Below are positions 32,151-42,675 of a stretch of 64,000 bases of DNA, in pieces. The position numbers and the translations under genes are program-made. This DNA comes from DASZUK01 sp035547695 (GTDB lineage: Bacteria; Actinomycetota; Acidimicrobiia; Acidimicrobiales; RAAP-2). How positions within the stretch are numbered: position 1 is the first letter of the stretch; each line of letters begins with the position of its first letter. Location of the stretch: contig DASZUK010000056.1 in NCBI GenBank assembly GCA_035547695.1, positions 30,313-94,312 on the forward strand, in the 5' to 3' direction. The notes below the pieces were generated by a model. That model ran no database searches, had not been told where the DNA came from, and saw nothing but the letters and a program-made list of their open reading frames with translations.

Positions 32151-33413
32151 CTACTCGTAGCGTTCGAGGATGCTGGCCTCGATCATCCGGGACAGCCCGT
32201 CCTTCACGGACCGGGCCTTGGCCGACCCCACCCCGGCGACCTGCTCCAGCTCGGACAGGGAGGCCTGCATGATCTGCGGGAGGGTGCCGAACCGGTCGAC
32301 GATGCGCTCGATGATGACGTCGGACATCCTCGGCAGGCGGTGCAGCAGGCGGTAGCCACGGGCCTCCACGCCGAGGTCCAGGGTGGCCGGGGACGACCCG
32401 AGGCCGAGCACCGAGGCCACCGTGGAGGGGTCGGCCAGGTCGTCGTCGTGCAGGGCGTGGAGGCGGGCGAGGGCGTCGGTGGCCCGCAGCTTCCGGCGGG
32501 CCCGGGCGGCCTCCTCAGTCCCGTCGTCGGCCCGGCCGGCGTCCACCGCCTGCCGGGTGCTGTCGGCCTGCCGGCCGCTGTCTGCCTGCCGGCCGCCGTC
32601 GGCGTGCCGGGTACTGTCGGCGTGCCGGGGGCCGTCGGCGTGCCGGGGGCCGTCGGCATGGTGGTCGCCGCCGTGGCGGTGGCCGTCGGGGGTGACGTAG
32701 TCGAGGGTGACCAGGTGCAGGTCCTCGCCGACGCCGGCCCCCAGCTCCTCGATCTGCAGGCGGATCAGCCGGCCGTCCTCCCCCAGCTCCACCAGGTAGC
32801 CCTCGACCTCCTCGGCGAACCGCAGCACCATCTCGCCGGGCCGGAGCACGGCCACCACGTCGCGGACGGAGACGCTGTCCTCGACCTCCAGGGTGGACAG
32901 CATGGCCAGGGCCAGGTCGAACCGGCCCTTGAACCGCTGGGCGGCCAGCACGGCCTGCGACGCCCGGTCCACCAGGCGGCCGGTCCGCTGCAGGACGTGC
33001 TTCCTGGGCCCCCGGTAGACGGCCACGGTGGACATGGACTCGGACACGGTGATCACCGGGACGTCCAGGGACCGGGCCACCCGCTCGGCGGTGCGGTGCC
33101 GGGTGCCGGTCTCGGAGGTGGGGATGGAGGCCCTCGGGACCAGGTGGACGTTGGCCCGGGCGATGCGGGAGGCGTCCGGGGCCAGGATGATGGCCCCGTC
33201 CATCTTGGCCAGCTCCGACAGCCGCTGGGGGCTGAACTCGGCGTCCAGGAGGAACCCTCCGGTGCAGATGGACAGCACGGCCGGCTCGTCCCCGACCACC
33301 ACCAGCGCCCCCCGCTTGGCCTGCAGGACCCGGTCGAGCCCGGCTCGGAGCGGCGTGCCCGGGGCCACCAGAGCCAGGGCCGCGTTCAGGGCCTCGCTGC
33401 CGCGGTCGACCAC
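32151..33413 (-). CDS. disA: DNA integrity scanning diadenylate cyclase DisA with repeat insertion
   Basis: 420 residues from GTG 33413 (MVDRGSEALNAALALVAPG), overlapping the radA 3' end by 28 bp; mycobacterial DisA is about 60 residues shorter. DAC domain: DGA at 72-74 (KMDGAIILAPD) and RHR at 105-107 (ETGTRHRTAERVA). These make c-di-AMP from two ATP. Linker helices follow, and a C-terminal helix-hairpin-helix (VAGVGSAKARSVKDGLSRM, about 392-411) binds branched DNA. Residues about 243-296, between linker and HhH part, are a His/Asp/Arg-rich insertion built from seven-residue repeats. The catalytic parts are intact, so the enzyme should be active. Confidence 0.94.
   Translation of the reverse strand: MVDRGSEALNAALALVAPGTPLRAGLDRVLQAKRGALVVVGDEPAVLSICTGGFLLDAEFSPQRLSELAKMDGAIILAPDASRIARANVHLVPRASIPTSETGTRHRTAERVARSLDVPVITVSESMSTVAVYRGPRKHVLQRTGRLVDRASQAVLAAQRFKGRFDLALAMLSTLEVEDSVSVRDVVAVLRPGEMVLRFAEEVEGYLVELGEDGRLIRLQIEELGAGVGEDLHLVTLDYVTPDGHRHGGDHHADGPRHADGPRHADSTRHADGGRQADSGRQADSTRQAVDAGRADDGTEEAARARRKLRATDALARLHALHDDDLADPSTVASVLGLGSSPATLDLGVEARGYRLLHRLPRMSDVIIERIVDRFGTLPQIMQASLSELEQVAGVGSAKARSVKDGLSRMIEASILERYE
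32544..32664. repeat. In-frame 21-bp repeats inside disA
   Basis: About six imperfect 21-bp units such as GTCGGCGTGCCGGGGGCC plus 3 bp encode heptads of the form HADGPRHADGPRHADSTR and then RQADSGRQADSTRQ. Frame is kept throughout. Confidence 0.85.
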
Positions 33414-34921
33414 GGGGGCATCGTACCTGCCGGCACCACCGAATTCCCCGGGCCGTTCCTCTGACCCGGCCGGCCGGGGCATCCCGGACGGTCCTCCGAC
33501 CCCGTCCTGGTGGCCCGCTCCTCCCGGGCCAGTTGCAGGGCGGCGGCGACGGCGTCGGCCACGGTGCGGACCCGCACCGGCACGGCCCCGCCGGCCACGT
33601 CGGGGGTGGAGGCCGGCACCAGCGCCCGGGTGAAGCCCAGCCGGCCGGCCTCGGCCAGCCGGCGTTCGGGGCCGGCCGCCTGCCGGACCTCGCCGGCCAG
33701 GCCGACCTCGCCGAAGGACACCAGGTCCCTGGGGAGGGGCACCCCGGCGGCGGCCGACGCCACGGCCAGGGCCAGCGGCAGGTCGGTGGCCGGCTCGGTC
33801 GACCGGATCCCGCCGGCCGCCGAGGCGAACAGCTCGACCCCGCCCAGCTCGACGCCCACCCGGGCCTCCAGGACGGCCACCACCGTGGCCAGGCGGCGGC
33901 CGTCCAGCCCGAGGGCCGTCCGCCGGGGACCGCCGGGCCCGCCCACGCAGACCAGGGCCTGCACCTCGACCAGCAGGGGCCGCCGGCCCTGCAGGACCGC
34001 GGTGACCGCGCTGCCCGGCACGTCGGGCCGCCGGTCCCCCAGCAGCAGCGGGCCGGGGTCGGCGACGTCGGCCAGGCCGGTCTCCCCCATCTCGAACAGG
34101 CCGACCTCGCCGGTCGGGCCGAACCGGTGCTTGACCGCCCGGAGCAGCCGAAGGGCGTGGTGGCGGTCGCCCTCGAACGACACCACCGTGTCCACCAGGT
34201 GCTCCAGGGCCCGCGGCCCGGCGATGCCGCCCTCCTTGGTGACGTGGCCGACCAGCACCACCGCCGGCGGCCCGGGCTCGGCGGCGGTGGCCGGGCCTCC
34301 ACTGCCAAGCGGGTCCTTGGCCAGGCGGACCAGGCGGTCCATGCAGGACCGGACCTGGGCCAGCGAGCCCGGCGGGCCCGGGGTGCCGGGGTCGGCCACC
34401 GTCTGCACGGAGTCCACCACCACCAGGTCCGGCCGGAGGGCCCGGACGGCCCGCTCGACGGCGTCCAGGTCCACCGTGGCCGACACCAGCAGCCCCGGCG
34501 GCAACGGCCCCAGCCGCTCCGCCCGGGCCCGGACCTGGGCGGCGGCCTCCTCGGCGGACACCAGCAGCACCGTCCGGCCCTGGGCGGCCACCGAGCACAG
34601 CACCTGCAGCAGCAGCGTCGACTTCCCCACGCCGGGTTCGCCGTACAACAGGGTGACCGATCCGGGGAGCAGGCCACCGGCGAGCACCCGGTCGACCTCC
34701 CCGACCCCGGTCGGCCGGGGCCGGCAGCCCTCCAGGTCCACGGTCCCGAGCGGCACCGGGTCCCCGGCCGCCGGCCCGCGGCCGGACGGTGCCGGGCCTC
34801 CGCGGACGGTCACCTCCTGGACCAGGGCGTTCCAGGCTCCGCACTCCGGGCAGCGGCCGACCCAGCGCTGGGCGACGGCGCCGCAGTCGGCGCAGCGGTG
34901 GGTGACGGTGGGTCTGGCCAT
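33386..34921 (-). CDS. radA: DNA repair protein RadA (Sms)
   Basis: 511 residues from ATG 34921. N-terminal C4 zinc finger (CADCGAVAQRWVGRCPECG), RecA-like ATPase with Walker A YGEPGVGKSTLLLQ and Walker B VVVDSVQTV, the RadA-specific KHRFGPTGEVGLFEM (usually KNRFG), and a Lon-protease-like C-terminal domain. RadA drives branch migration in recombination. A TACCGT box 7 nt upstream indicates a leaderless mRNA. It is followed by disA, as in many actinobacteria. The Pro/Gly-rich last 30 residues overlap the disA start. Confidence 0.95.
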   Translation of the reverse strand: MARPTVTHRCADCGAVAQRWVGRCPECGAWNALVQEVTVRGGPAPSGRGPAAGDPVPLGTVDLEGCRPRPTGVGEVDRVLAGGLLPGSVTLLYGEPGVGKSTLLLQVLCSVAAQGRTVLLVSAEEAAAQVRARAERLGPLPPGLLVSATVDLDAVERAVRALRPDLVVVDSVQTVADPGTPGPPGSLAQVRSCMDRLVRLAKDPLGSGGPATAAEPGPPAVVLVGHVTKEGGIAGPRALEHLVDTVVSFEGDRHHALRLLRAVKHRFGPTGEVGLFEMGETGLADVADPGPLLLGDRRPDVPGSAVTAVLQGRRPLLVEVQALVCVGGPGGPRRTALGLDGRRLATVVAVLEARVGVELGGVELFASAAGGIRSTEPATDLPLALAVASAAAGVPLPRDLVSFGEVGLAGEVRQAAGPERRLAEAGRLGFTRALVPASTPDVAGGAVPVRVRTVADAVAAALQLAREERATRTGSEDRPGCPGRPGQRNGPGNSVVPAGTMPPWSTAAARP

Positions 34922-34928
34922 GGCCGGC

Positions 34929-34934
34929 ACGGTA
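34929..34934 (-). promoter_or_regulatory. -10 box for leaderless radA transcript
   Basis: TACCGT on the minus strand, 7 nt before the radA ATG. Confidence 0.45.
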
Positions 34935-34974
34935 CGGGCCGGGTGTATCAGGCGGCCCGGCCGGCACCACGACG

Positions 34975-34998
34975 GGTCCACGTCATATCCTGTGGACC
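34975..34998 (+). promoter_or_regulatory. Palindromic operator and -10 box of the RHH/PIN toxin-antitoxin operon
   Basis: GGTCCAC (34975-34981), 10 bp, GTGGACC (34992-34998): a perfect 7-bp inverted repeat. The -10 candidate TATCCT (34986-34991) lies between the arms. This is the expected arrangement for autorepression by an RHH antitoxin or the toxin-antitoxin complex; the binding itself is inferred. Confidence 0.7.
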
Positions 34999-35018
34999 AC
35001 AGAAGTACGGAGGTCGAG

Positions 35019-35252
35019 ATGGCCAAGCGGAACGTGACGGTGCAGTTGGACGAGACCGTGATCCACCGGGCCAAGGTGTTGGCGGCCAAGCGGAGCACCT
35101 CGGTCAGCGGCCTGGTGACGCGGGCACTGGTGGACCTGGTGGAGGAGGATGACCGCTACGAGGAGGCCCGGCGACATGCGCTGGCGATGATGCGGGACGC
35201 CGGTGCCCACGGCGGCGGGCAGTGGACCCGGACAGGACTGCACGAGCGTTGA
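35019..35252 (+). CDS. vapB: Ribbon-helix-helix antitoxin (VapB-like)
   Basis: 77 residues, ATG 35019 with GGAGG 6 nt upstream. An RHH/MetJ-Arc DNA-binding fold at the N-terminus (MAKRNVTVQLDETVIHRAKV then SVSGLVTRALVDLV), followed by a charged tail (about 48-77) that should wrap the toxin. A PIN-domain toxin gene overlaps its stop codon, and a perfect palindrome covers its promoter. Neutralises VapC and represses the operon. Confidence 0.88.
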   Translation: MAKRNVTVQLDETVIHRAKVLAAKRSTSVSGLVTRALVDLVEEDDRYEEARRHALAMMRDAGAHGGGQWTRTGLHER

Positions 35253-35686
35253 CCGCCGGACCGCCGGGGCGGGTGTTCGTGGACACCAACCTGCTGGTGT
35301 ACGCCCACGACAGCACCGACGGTTCCCGGCACCCCGTTGCCCAGGCGGTGCTGGAGGACCTGTGGGACCGACGGACCGGAGTGCTCAGCACCCAGGTGCT
35401 GCAGGAGTTCTACGTCGTGGCCACCCGGAAGCTCGAACGGCCCCTGACGAGGGCGGCCGCCCGGGCGGTGATCGCGGACTACTCGACCTGGCCGGTGGTG
35501 CAGGTGGACCCCACGCTGGTGCTGTCGGCGTCGATGCTCGAAGAACAGCACACCTTGTCGTTCTGGGACGCCCTCATCGTCGGCGCGGCACAGCGAGCCG
35601 GTGCGGTCCGGCTGCTGTCCGAGGACCTGCAGCACGGTCGCACCATCGGCACCGTGACCATCGAGAACCCGTTCGCCGGCCCGTAG
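35249..35686 (+). CDS. vapC: PIN-domain ribonuclease toxin (VapC-like)
   Basis: 145 residues from TTG 35249, which overlaps the antitoxin stop (TTGA); a GTG at 35222 would add nine residues. The PIN fold begins VFVDTNLLVYAHD (first metal-binding Asp), then LSTQVLQEFYVVATRK (Glu) and the third acidic position in LSFWDALIVGAA. VapC toxins cut specific RNAs, often tRNAs or 23S rRNA. It converges with clpC, 17 bp away. Confidence 0.9.
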   Translation: MTAGPPGRVFVDTNLLVYAHDSTDGSRHPVAQAVLEDLWDRRTGVLSTQVLQEFYVVATRKLERPLTRAAARAVIADYSTWPVVQVDPTLVLSASMLEEQHTLSFWDALIVGAAQRAGAVRLLSEDLQHGRTIGTVTIENPFAGP

Positions 35687-35702
35687 CCCGGCGCCGGTAC
35701 GG
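35681..35702. terminator. Hairpin between vapC and clpC
   Basis: CCGTA (35681-35685) and TACGG (35698-35702) flank an inner CCGGCGCCGG palindrome. The vapC TAG lies in the left arm. Probable bidirectional terminator. Confidence 0.45.
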
Positions 35703-35703
35703 C

Positions 35704-38217
<2,514 letters not shown>

Positions 38218-38389
38218 CTAACCGCCTCCGTCGTGGCTCGTTCCTGGAAAGCCAGTGTACAGGGACGACCTCCGGGCACCGCCGCGCCTGGCGGGACCGA
38301 GCCGCACCCTGGGCCGATGGTGGCCGCCTACACGGCCATAGCCGTCCTGCCGGCCGCTCCTCGGCTGTTCCTTCCCGGCGACCGTCGCC

Positions 38390-38395
38390 TATCGT
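38390..38395 (+). promoter_or_regulatory. -10 box for leaderless polyprenyl synthase transcript
   Basis: TATCGT lies 7 nt before the GTG at 38403, with no Shine-Dalgarno in between. Confidence 0.5.
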
Positions 38396-38402
38396 TTGCT
38401 GG

Positions 38403-39377
38403 GTGAACCCATCGGAGGCGCTCGGCCTTCCCCCCGTCGAGGACGACCTCCGCCGGCTGGAACCGTTGCTGATGGCGTCGGTGACCACGGGCGACGGCTT
38501 CCTGGACGACGTGACCACGCACCTCATCGCGGCCGGCGGCAAGCGGCTGCGACCGCTGCTCGCCGTGGCCGCGGCCACGGGTGGGGAGCGGCCGGCCACC
38601 GAGGAGGACCTGCTCGGCGGGGTGGCGGTGGAGCTGGTGCACCTGGCGTCGCTGTACCACGACGACGTCATCGACGAGGCCACGGTGCGCCGGAACGTGG
38701 AGAGCGTGAACAGCCGGTTCGGCAACCTGGTGGCCATCGTCGCCGGCGACTACCTGCTGGCCCGCTCCGCGGCCATCGCGGCCGGCCTCGGCACCGAGGT
38801 GGCCGCCCTCCTGGCCACCACCCTCGGCCAGCTCTGCCAGGGGCAGGTGGCCGAGGTGCGGTCGTCGTTCCAGATGGGCCGGACCCAGGAGGACTACTTC
38901 ACCGCCATCGCCGGCAAGACCGCCGCCCTCATGGCCACCTCCTGCCGCATCGGCGCCCTGACCGGCGGGGCCGACCGGGACGAGGTGGAGGCCCTCACCC
39001 GGTTCGGACGGGCCTTCGGGATGATGTTCCAGGTCCGGGACGACGTCCGCGACGTGGTGGCCAGCGACGACGAGCTGGGCAAGCCCGCCGGCCAGGACCT
39101 GGCCGAGGGCATCTACACCCTGCCCGTCATCCTGGCCCTGGCCGATCCGACCACCGGGCCGGAGCTGCGCACCCTGCTCGGCCAGCCGCTCGGCCAGCCG
39201 GAGCGGGACAAGGCCCGGGCCATCGTCGCCGCCTCGCCGGCGGTGCCGGCCACCGTTGCGGCGGCCCGCCGGTACCTGGCGGAGGCCACCGAGGCGGCCC
39301 GGGCCATCCGGTCCCCGGCGGTCGCCAACGGCCTGGTCCGGCTGGCCGACTCCCTGCTGGACGGCCTGGCGGGTTGA
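38403..39377 (+). CDS. Polyprenyl diphosphate synthase (trans-IPPS)
   Basis: 324 residues. First Asp-rich motif in LASLYHDDVIDEA (DDxxD), second in FQVRDDVRDVV, with GGKRLRP at the N-terminus and GQVAEVRSSFQMGRTQEDYF in the middle. Chain length cannot be fixed from sequence alone; similarity is to heptaprenyl/octaprenyl (menaquinone side-chain) enzymes. It acts downstream of IspD and IspF. It converges with lysS across a 150-bp block of hairpin repeats. Confidence 0.9.
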   Translation: MNPSEALGLPPVEDDLRRLEPLLMASVTTGDGFLDDVTTHLIAAGGKRLRPLLAVAAATGGERPATEEDLLGGVAVELVHLASLYHDDVIDEATVRRNVESVNSRFGNLVAIVAGDYLLARSAAIAAGLGTEVAALLATTLGQLCQGQVAEVRSSFQMGRTQEDYFTAIAGKTAALMATSCRIGALTGGADRDEVEALTRFGRAFGMMFQVRDDVRDVVASDDELGKPAGQDLAEGIYTLPVILALADPTTGPELRTLLGQPLGQPERDKARAIVAASPAVPATVAAARRYLAEATEAARAIRSPAVANGLVRLADSLLDGLAG

Positions 39378-39379
39378 TC

Positions 39380-39527
39380 TTCCCGCATGGGGCCCCAACC
39401 CCATGCTCCTCCGGTGCGTGGGGCCCACCCCCCACGCCCGGCCGTTCTCGCCTTTCCCGCATGGGGCCCCGACCCCATGCTCCTCCGGTGCGTGGGGCCC
39501 CGCCCCCCACGCCCGGCCGTTCTCGCC
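39380..39527. repeat. Tandem 75-bp repeat, each unit with two perfect 8-bp hairpins
   Basis: Two near-identical units (39380-39453 and 39454-39527) differ by a few substitutions and one indel. Each has hairpin A, GCATGGGG/CCCCATGC (39385-39406; 39459-39480), and hairpin B, GCGTGGGG/CCCCACGC (39416-39437; 39490-39512), loops 6-7 nt. The four hairpins fill the gap between the converging idsA and lysS stops. The repeat also contains ACGCCCGGCC, resembling the last codons of lysS. Likely a double terminator or a structured mobile repeat. Confidence 0.92.
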
Positions 39528-39531
39528 GACC

Positions 39532-40947
39532 CTAGGCCGGGCGTTCGGGACGGAGGGTGGGGAAGGCGATGACCTCGCGGATGTTGGCGACGTCGGCGAA
39601 CAGCATGGCGAGCCGGTCGATGCCCATGCCGAGCCCGGCGGTGGGGGGCAGGCCGTGCTCCAGGGCGCGGAGGTACTCGGTGTCGACCACCATGGCCTCG
39701 TCGTCGCCGGCGGCGTGCTGGGCGGCCTGCTCCTCGAAGCGGGCCCGCTGGTCGTCGGGGTCGATGAGCTCGGTGAAGGCGTTGACCAGCTCGCGGCCGG
39801 CCACGATGGCCTCGAACCGCTCCACCAGGTCCGGGTCGTCGCGGTGCCGGCGGGCCAGCGGGGAGACCTCGGCGGGGTAGTCACAGACGAACACCGGCCC
39901 CCACTGCGAGGACTCGGTGGTCTTCTCGTACAGCTCCAGCAGCAGCTTGCCGGGGCCCCAGGACGGGTCGGGGTCCACCCCGGCGTCGGACAGGTGCCGG
40001 CGGAGCCGGTCCGCGGGGGTGTGCACGTCCACCGAGAGGCCGGTGGCCTCGGCCACCAGCTCCGACAGGGTGGCCCGGCGCCACGGCGGGGTGAGGTCCA
40101 GCGGCCGGTCCTGGTAGGTCAGGACGGCCGTGCCCAGCAGGTCGACGGCCAGCCCGGCCACCAGCTCCTCGACCAGCACCATGAGGTCCCGGTAGTCGGC
40201 GTAGGCCTCGTACAGCTCGACGGTGGTGAACTCCGGGTTGTGCCGGGGGGACAGCCCCTCGTTGCGGAACAGGCGGCCGATCTCGAACACCTTCTCGAAC
40301 CCGCCCACCACCAACCGCTTCAGGTACAGCTCCGGGGCGATGCGCAGGTAGAAGTCGGCGTCCAGGGCGTTGTACCGGGTGACGAACGGCCGGGCGTGGG
40401 CGCCGCCGGGGATGGGGTGGAGGATGGGGGTCTCGACCTCCACGAACCCTTCCGCCCACAGCCGCTCCCGCAGCCGCTGCACCAGCCGGCTGCGCAGCAC
40501 CAGCACCCGCCGGGTGCGCTCGTTGGCCCACAGGTCCACCTCGCGCTGGCGGTACCGGGTCTCCACGTCGGACAGCCCGTGCCACTTGTCCCCGAAGCTC
40601 CGCCGGGCCTCGGCCAGCAGGGTCCACTCCGCCACCTTCACCGACAGCTCCCCGCGGCGGGTCCGCACCACCTCGCCCCGGGCCCCCACCCAGTCGCCGA
40701 GGTTCAGCCGGACGAAGCCGCCGAAGTCGGCGGTGAGCTTGTCCAGGGCGAACAGTTGGACGGCCCCGGAGGAGTCGCGCAGCTCGGCGAACGCCAGCTT
40801 GCCCTGCGGCCGGGACAGCATCAGCCGGCCGGCCACCGACACCACCTCGCCGGACTCCTCCCCCGGCGCCAGGCCGCCCCACCGTTCGGCCACCTCGGCG
40901 GCGGTGGCGGTCCGCTCGAACCGGTACGGCGGGGAGGAGTCGCTCAT
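39532..40947 (-). CDS. lysS: Lysyl-tRNA synthetase (class II)
   Basis: 471 residues from ATG 40947, overlapping the coaX stop (ATGA). OB-fold anticodon-binding domain (about 35-145; VVSVAGRLMLSRPQGKLAF), class II motif 1 around FVEVETPILHPIPGGAHARPF, motif 2 RLFRNEGLSPRHNPEFTTVE and motif 3 GLGMGIDRLAMLFAD. No membrane domain, so a plain LysS and not LysX. Last gene of the long leftward cluster. About 25 residues shorter than many homologues, mainly at the N-terminus. Confidence 0.96.
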   Translation of the reverse strand: MSDSSPPYRFERTATAAEVAERWGGLAPGEESGEVVSVAGRLMLSRPQGKLAFAELRDSSGAVQLFALDKLTADFGGFVRLNLGDWVGARGEVVRTRRGELSVKVAEWTLLAEARRSFGDKWHGLSDVETRYRQREVDLWANERTRRVLVLRSRLVQRLRERLWAEGFVEVETPILHPIPGGAHARPFVTRYNALDADFYLRIAPELYLKRLVVGGFEKVFEIGRLFRNEGLSPRHNPEFTTVELYEAYADYRDLMVLVEELVAGLAVDLLGTAVLTYQDRPLDLTPPWRRATLSELVAEATGLSVDVHTPADRLRRHLSDAGVDPDPSWGPGKLLLELYEKTTESSQWGPVFVCDYPAEVSPLARRHRDDPDLVERFEAIVAGRELVNAFTELIDPDDQRARFEEQAAQHAAGDDEAMVVDTEYLRALEHGLPPTAGLGMGIDRLAMLFADVANIREVIAFPTLRPERPA

Positions 40948-41801
40948 CGCACGCTCCCGGTGCGGACGTTGCGCTCGTAGACGATCCGGAGCCCGTGGAG
41001 GGTGAGCCAGGGCTCGACGTGGTCGATGGTGTCGGCGTGGGGGGCGATCAGGGCGCTGAGGCCGCCGGTGGCCACCACGGTGGCTGTGCCCAGTACCGCG
41101 GTGAACCGGCGGCACAGCCCGTCGACCTGGGCGGCGAACCCGTACAGGGTGCCGGACTGGATCGACTCGACGGTGGACCGGCCGATGACGTCGCGGGGGG
41201 CCACCAGCTCCACCCGGCGCAGGGCGGCGGCGTGCTGGAACAGGGCCTCCAGGCTGATGGCCACCCCGGGGGTGATGGCCCCGCCGAGGTACTCCCCGGC
41301 CGCCGAGATGGCGTCGAAGGTGGTGGCGGTGCCCAGGTCGACCACCACGACCGGGCCGCCGTACAGGTCGTAGGCGCCGACGGCGTTGGCCACCCGGTCC
41401 GCGCCGACCTCCTTGGGGTTGTCGTACAGGATCGGCATGCCGCTCTTCACCCCGGGGCCGAGCACCACGCAGGGGACGTCGGCGAACCACCGGGCGGCCA
41501 TCTGTCGCAGCTCCCCGGTGACGGCCGGCACCGACGACGACACGGCGATGCCGGCGACCGACGTGGCGATGTCCAGCCCCTCCAGGTCGAGGAGCTGGGT
41601 GAACAGCACGGCGTACTCGTCGGGGGTGCGGGTGGGCACGGTGGACAGCCGCCAGTGGTGGGTCAGGCCGCGGCTGGGCTCGTCCTCGGCTCCGATGCCG
41701 AAGCCGGCGTCGCTCGGCGGCAGGGACTCACCCTCGGCGTCCGTCAGGGCGTACAGGCCGATGACCGACTCGGTGTTCCCGACGTCGATGGCGAGCAGCA
41801 C
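40944..41801 (-). CDS. coaX: Type III pantothenate kinase
   Basis: 285 residues from GTG 41801 with GGAGGA just upstream; it shares one base with the nadC stop (TAGTG). ASKHA fold: phosphate-1 motif LLAIDVGNTESVIGLY, pantothenate-site GADRVANAVGAY, phosphate-2 VVVDLGTATTFD, GGAITPGVAISLEAL and the C-terminal VVATGGLSALIAP. First step of CoA synthesis from pantothenate made by PanC/PanD in the same cluster. A roughly 20-residue insertion at 25-45 is unusual. Confidence 0.94.
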   Translation of the reverse strand: MLLAIDVGNTESVIGLYALTDAEGESLPPSDAGFGIGAEDEPSRGLTHHWRLSTVPTRTPDEYAVLFTQLLDLEGLDIATSVAGIAVSSSVPAVTGELRQMAARWFADVPCVVLGPGVKSGMPILYDNPKEVGADRVANAVGAYDLYGGPVVVVDLGTATTFDAISAAGEYLGGAITPGVAISLEALFQHAAALRRVELVAPRDVIGRSTVESIQSGTLYGFAAQVDGLCRRFTAVLGTATVVATGGLSALIAPHADTIDHVEPWLTLHGLRIVYERNVRTGSVR

Positions 41802-42673
41802 TACTCCTCCGTCACAAGGTCCAGGCCGAAGTCGAGCACCGGCACCGAATGGGTCAGGGCGCCCACCGAGATCAGGTCGACGCCCGCAGCAGCGTAGGCC
41901 GGCGCGGTGTCCAGGGTGACCCGGCCGGACACCTCCACCAGGACGCCACCCTCGCCGGCGAGGTCCCGGGCCAGCGCCACGCACCCGGCGGCCTGCTCCG
42001 GGGTCATGTTGTCCAGCAGCACCGCCGTGGCCCGGGCCCGGCAGGCTTCGGCGACCTGGTCCGGCCGGTCGCACTCCACCTCCACCATCCGGCCCGGCCA
42101 CAGCGCCCGGGCCCGGGCCACCGCGTCGGTGATGCCGATGCCGGCCAGGTGGTTGTCCTTGATCAGGACGGCGTCGGACAGGCTGGCCCGGTGGTTGTGG
42201 CCGCCGCCGGCCCGCACCGCCGCCTTCTGCAGCGCCCGAAGCCCCGGGGTGGTCTTGCGGGTGTCCAGGATCCGCACCGCCGGGTCCACCGCGGCCACGG
42301 CATCGACGAACCGGCGGGTCATCGACGCGACGCCGGACAGGTGGCCCAGGAAGTTCAGCGCCGTCCGCTCCCCGGTCAGGATCGGCCGGAGCCGCCCGGC
42401 CACCTCCGCCACCGTGTCCCCCGGGGCCACCGACGACCCGTCCGGCCGGACCCAGATGACCGCCAGGCCGCCCGGGACGCCGTCGCCCACGACGGCGAAC
42501 GCTTCCTCGGCGCACCGCTGCCCGGCCACCACCCCGTGCTGGCGGGACCGGATGAACAGCCGCGCCGTGGCCTCCTCCGGCACCAGCGCCGCGGTCAGGT
42601 CCCCCAGCGGCAGCACGTCCTCCGCCAGGGCCCGGGCCACCGCGTCGCGTACCGCCGGTTGCGGCGGGTGCAT
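41801..42673 (-). CDS. nadC: Nicotinate-nucleotide pyrophosphorylase (quinolinate phosphoribosyltransferase)
   Basis: 290 residues from ATG 42673, 2 nt after the nadB stop. LAEDVLPLGDLTAALVP at the N-terminus, RILDTRKTTPGLRALQKAAV and GGGHNHRASLSDAVLIKDNH (active-site basic residues), VEVECDRPDQ and VEVSGRVTLD near the end. Converts quinolinate to nicotinate mononucleotide. It is preceded by nadB; no nadA is seen in the window. The nad genes separate panD from coaX, which are adjacent in mycobacteria. Confidence 0.95.
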   Translation of the reverse strand: MHPPQPAVRDAVARALAEDVLPLGDLTAALVPEEATARLFIRSRQHGVVAGQRCAEEAFAVVGDGVPGGLAVIWVRPDGSSVAPGDTVAEVAGRLRPILTGERTALNFLGHLSGVASMTRRFVDAVAAVDPAVRILDTRKTTPGLRALQKAAVRAGGGHNHRASLSDAVLIKDNHLAGIGITDAVARARALWPGRMVEVECDRPDQVAEACRARATAVLLDNMTPEQAAGCVALARDLAGEGGVLVEVSGRVTLDTAPAYAAAGVDLISVGALTHSVPVLDFGLDLVTEE

Positions 42674-42675
42674 GC

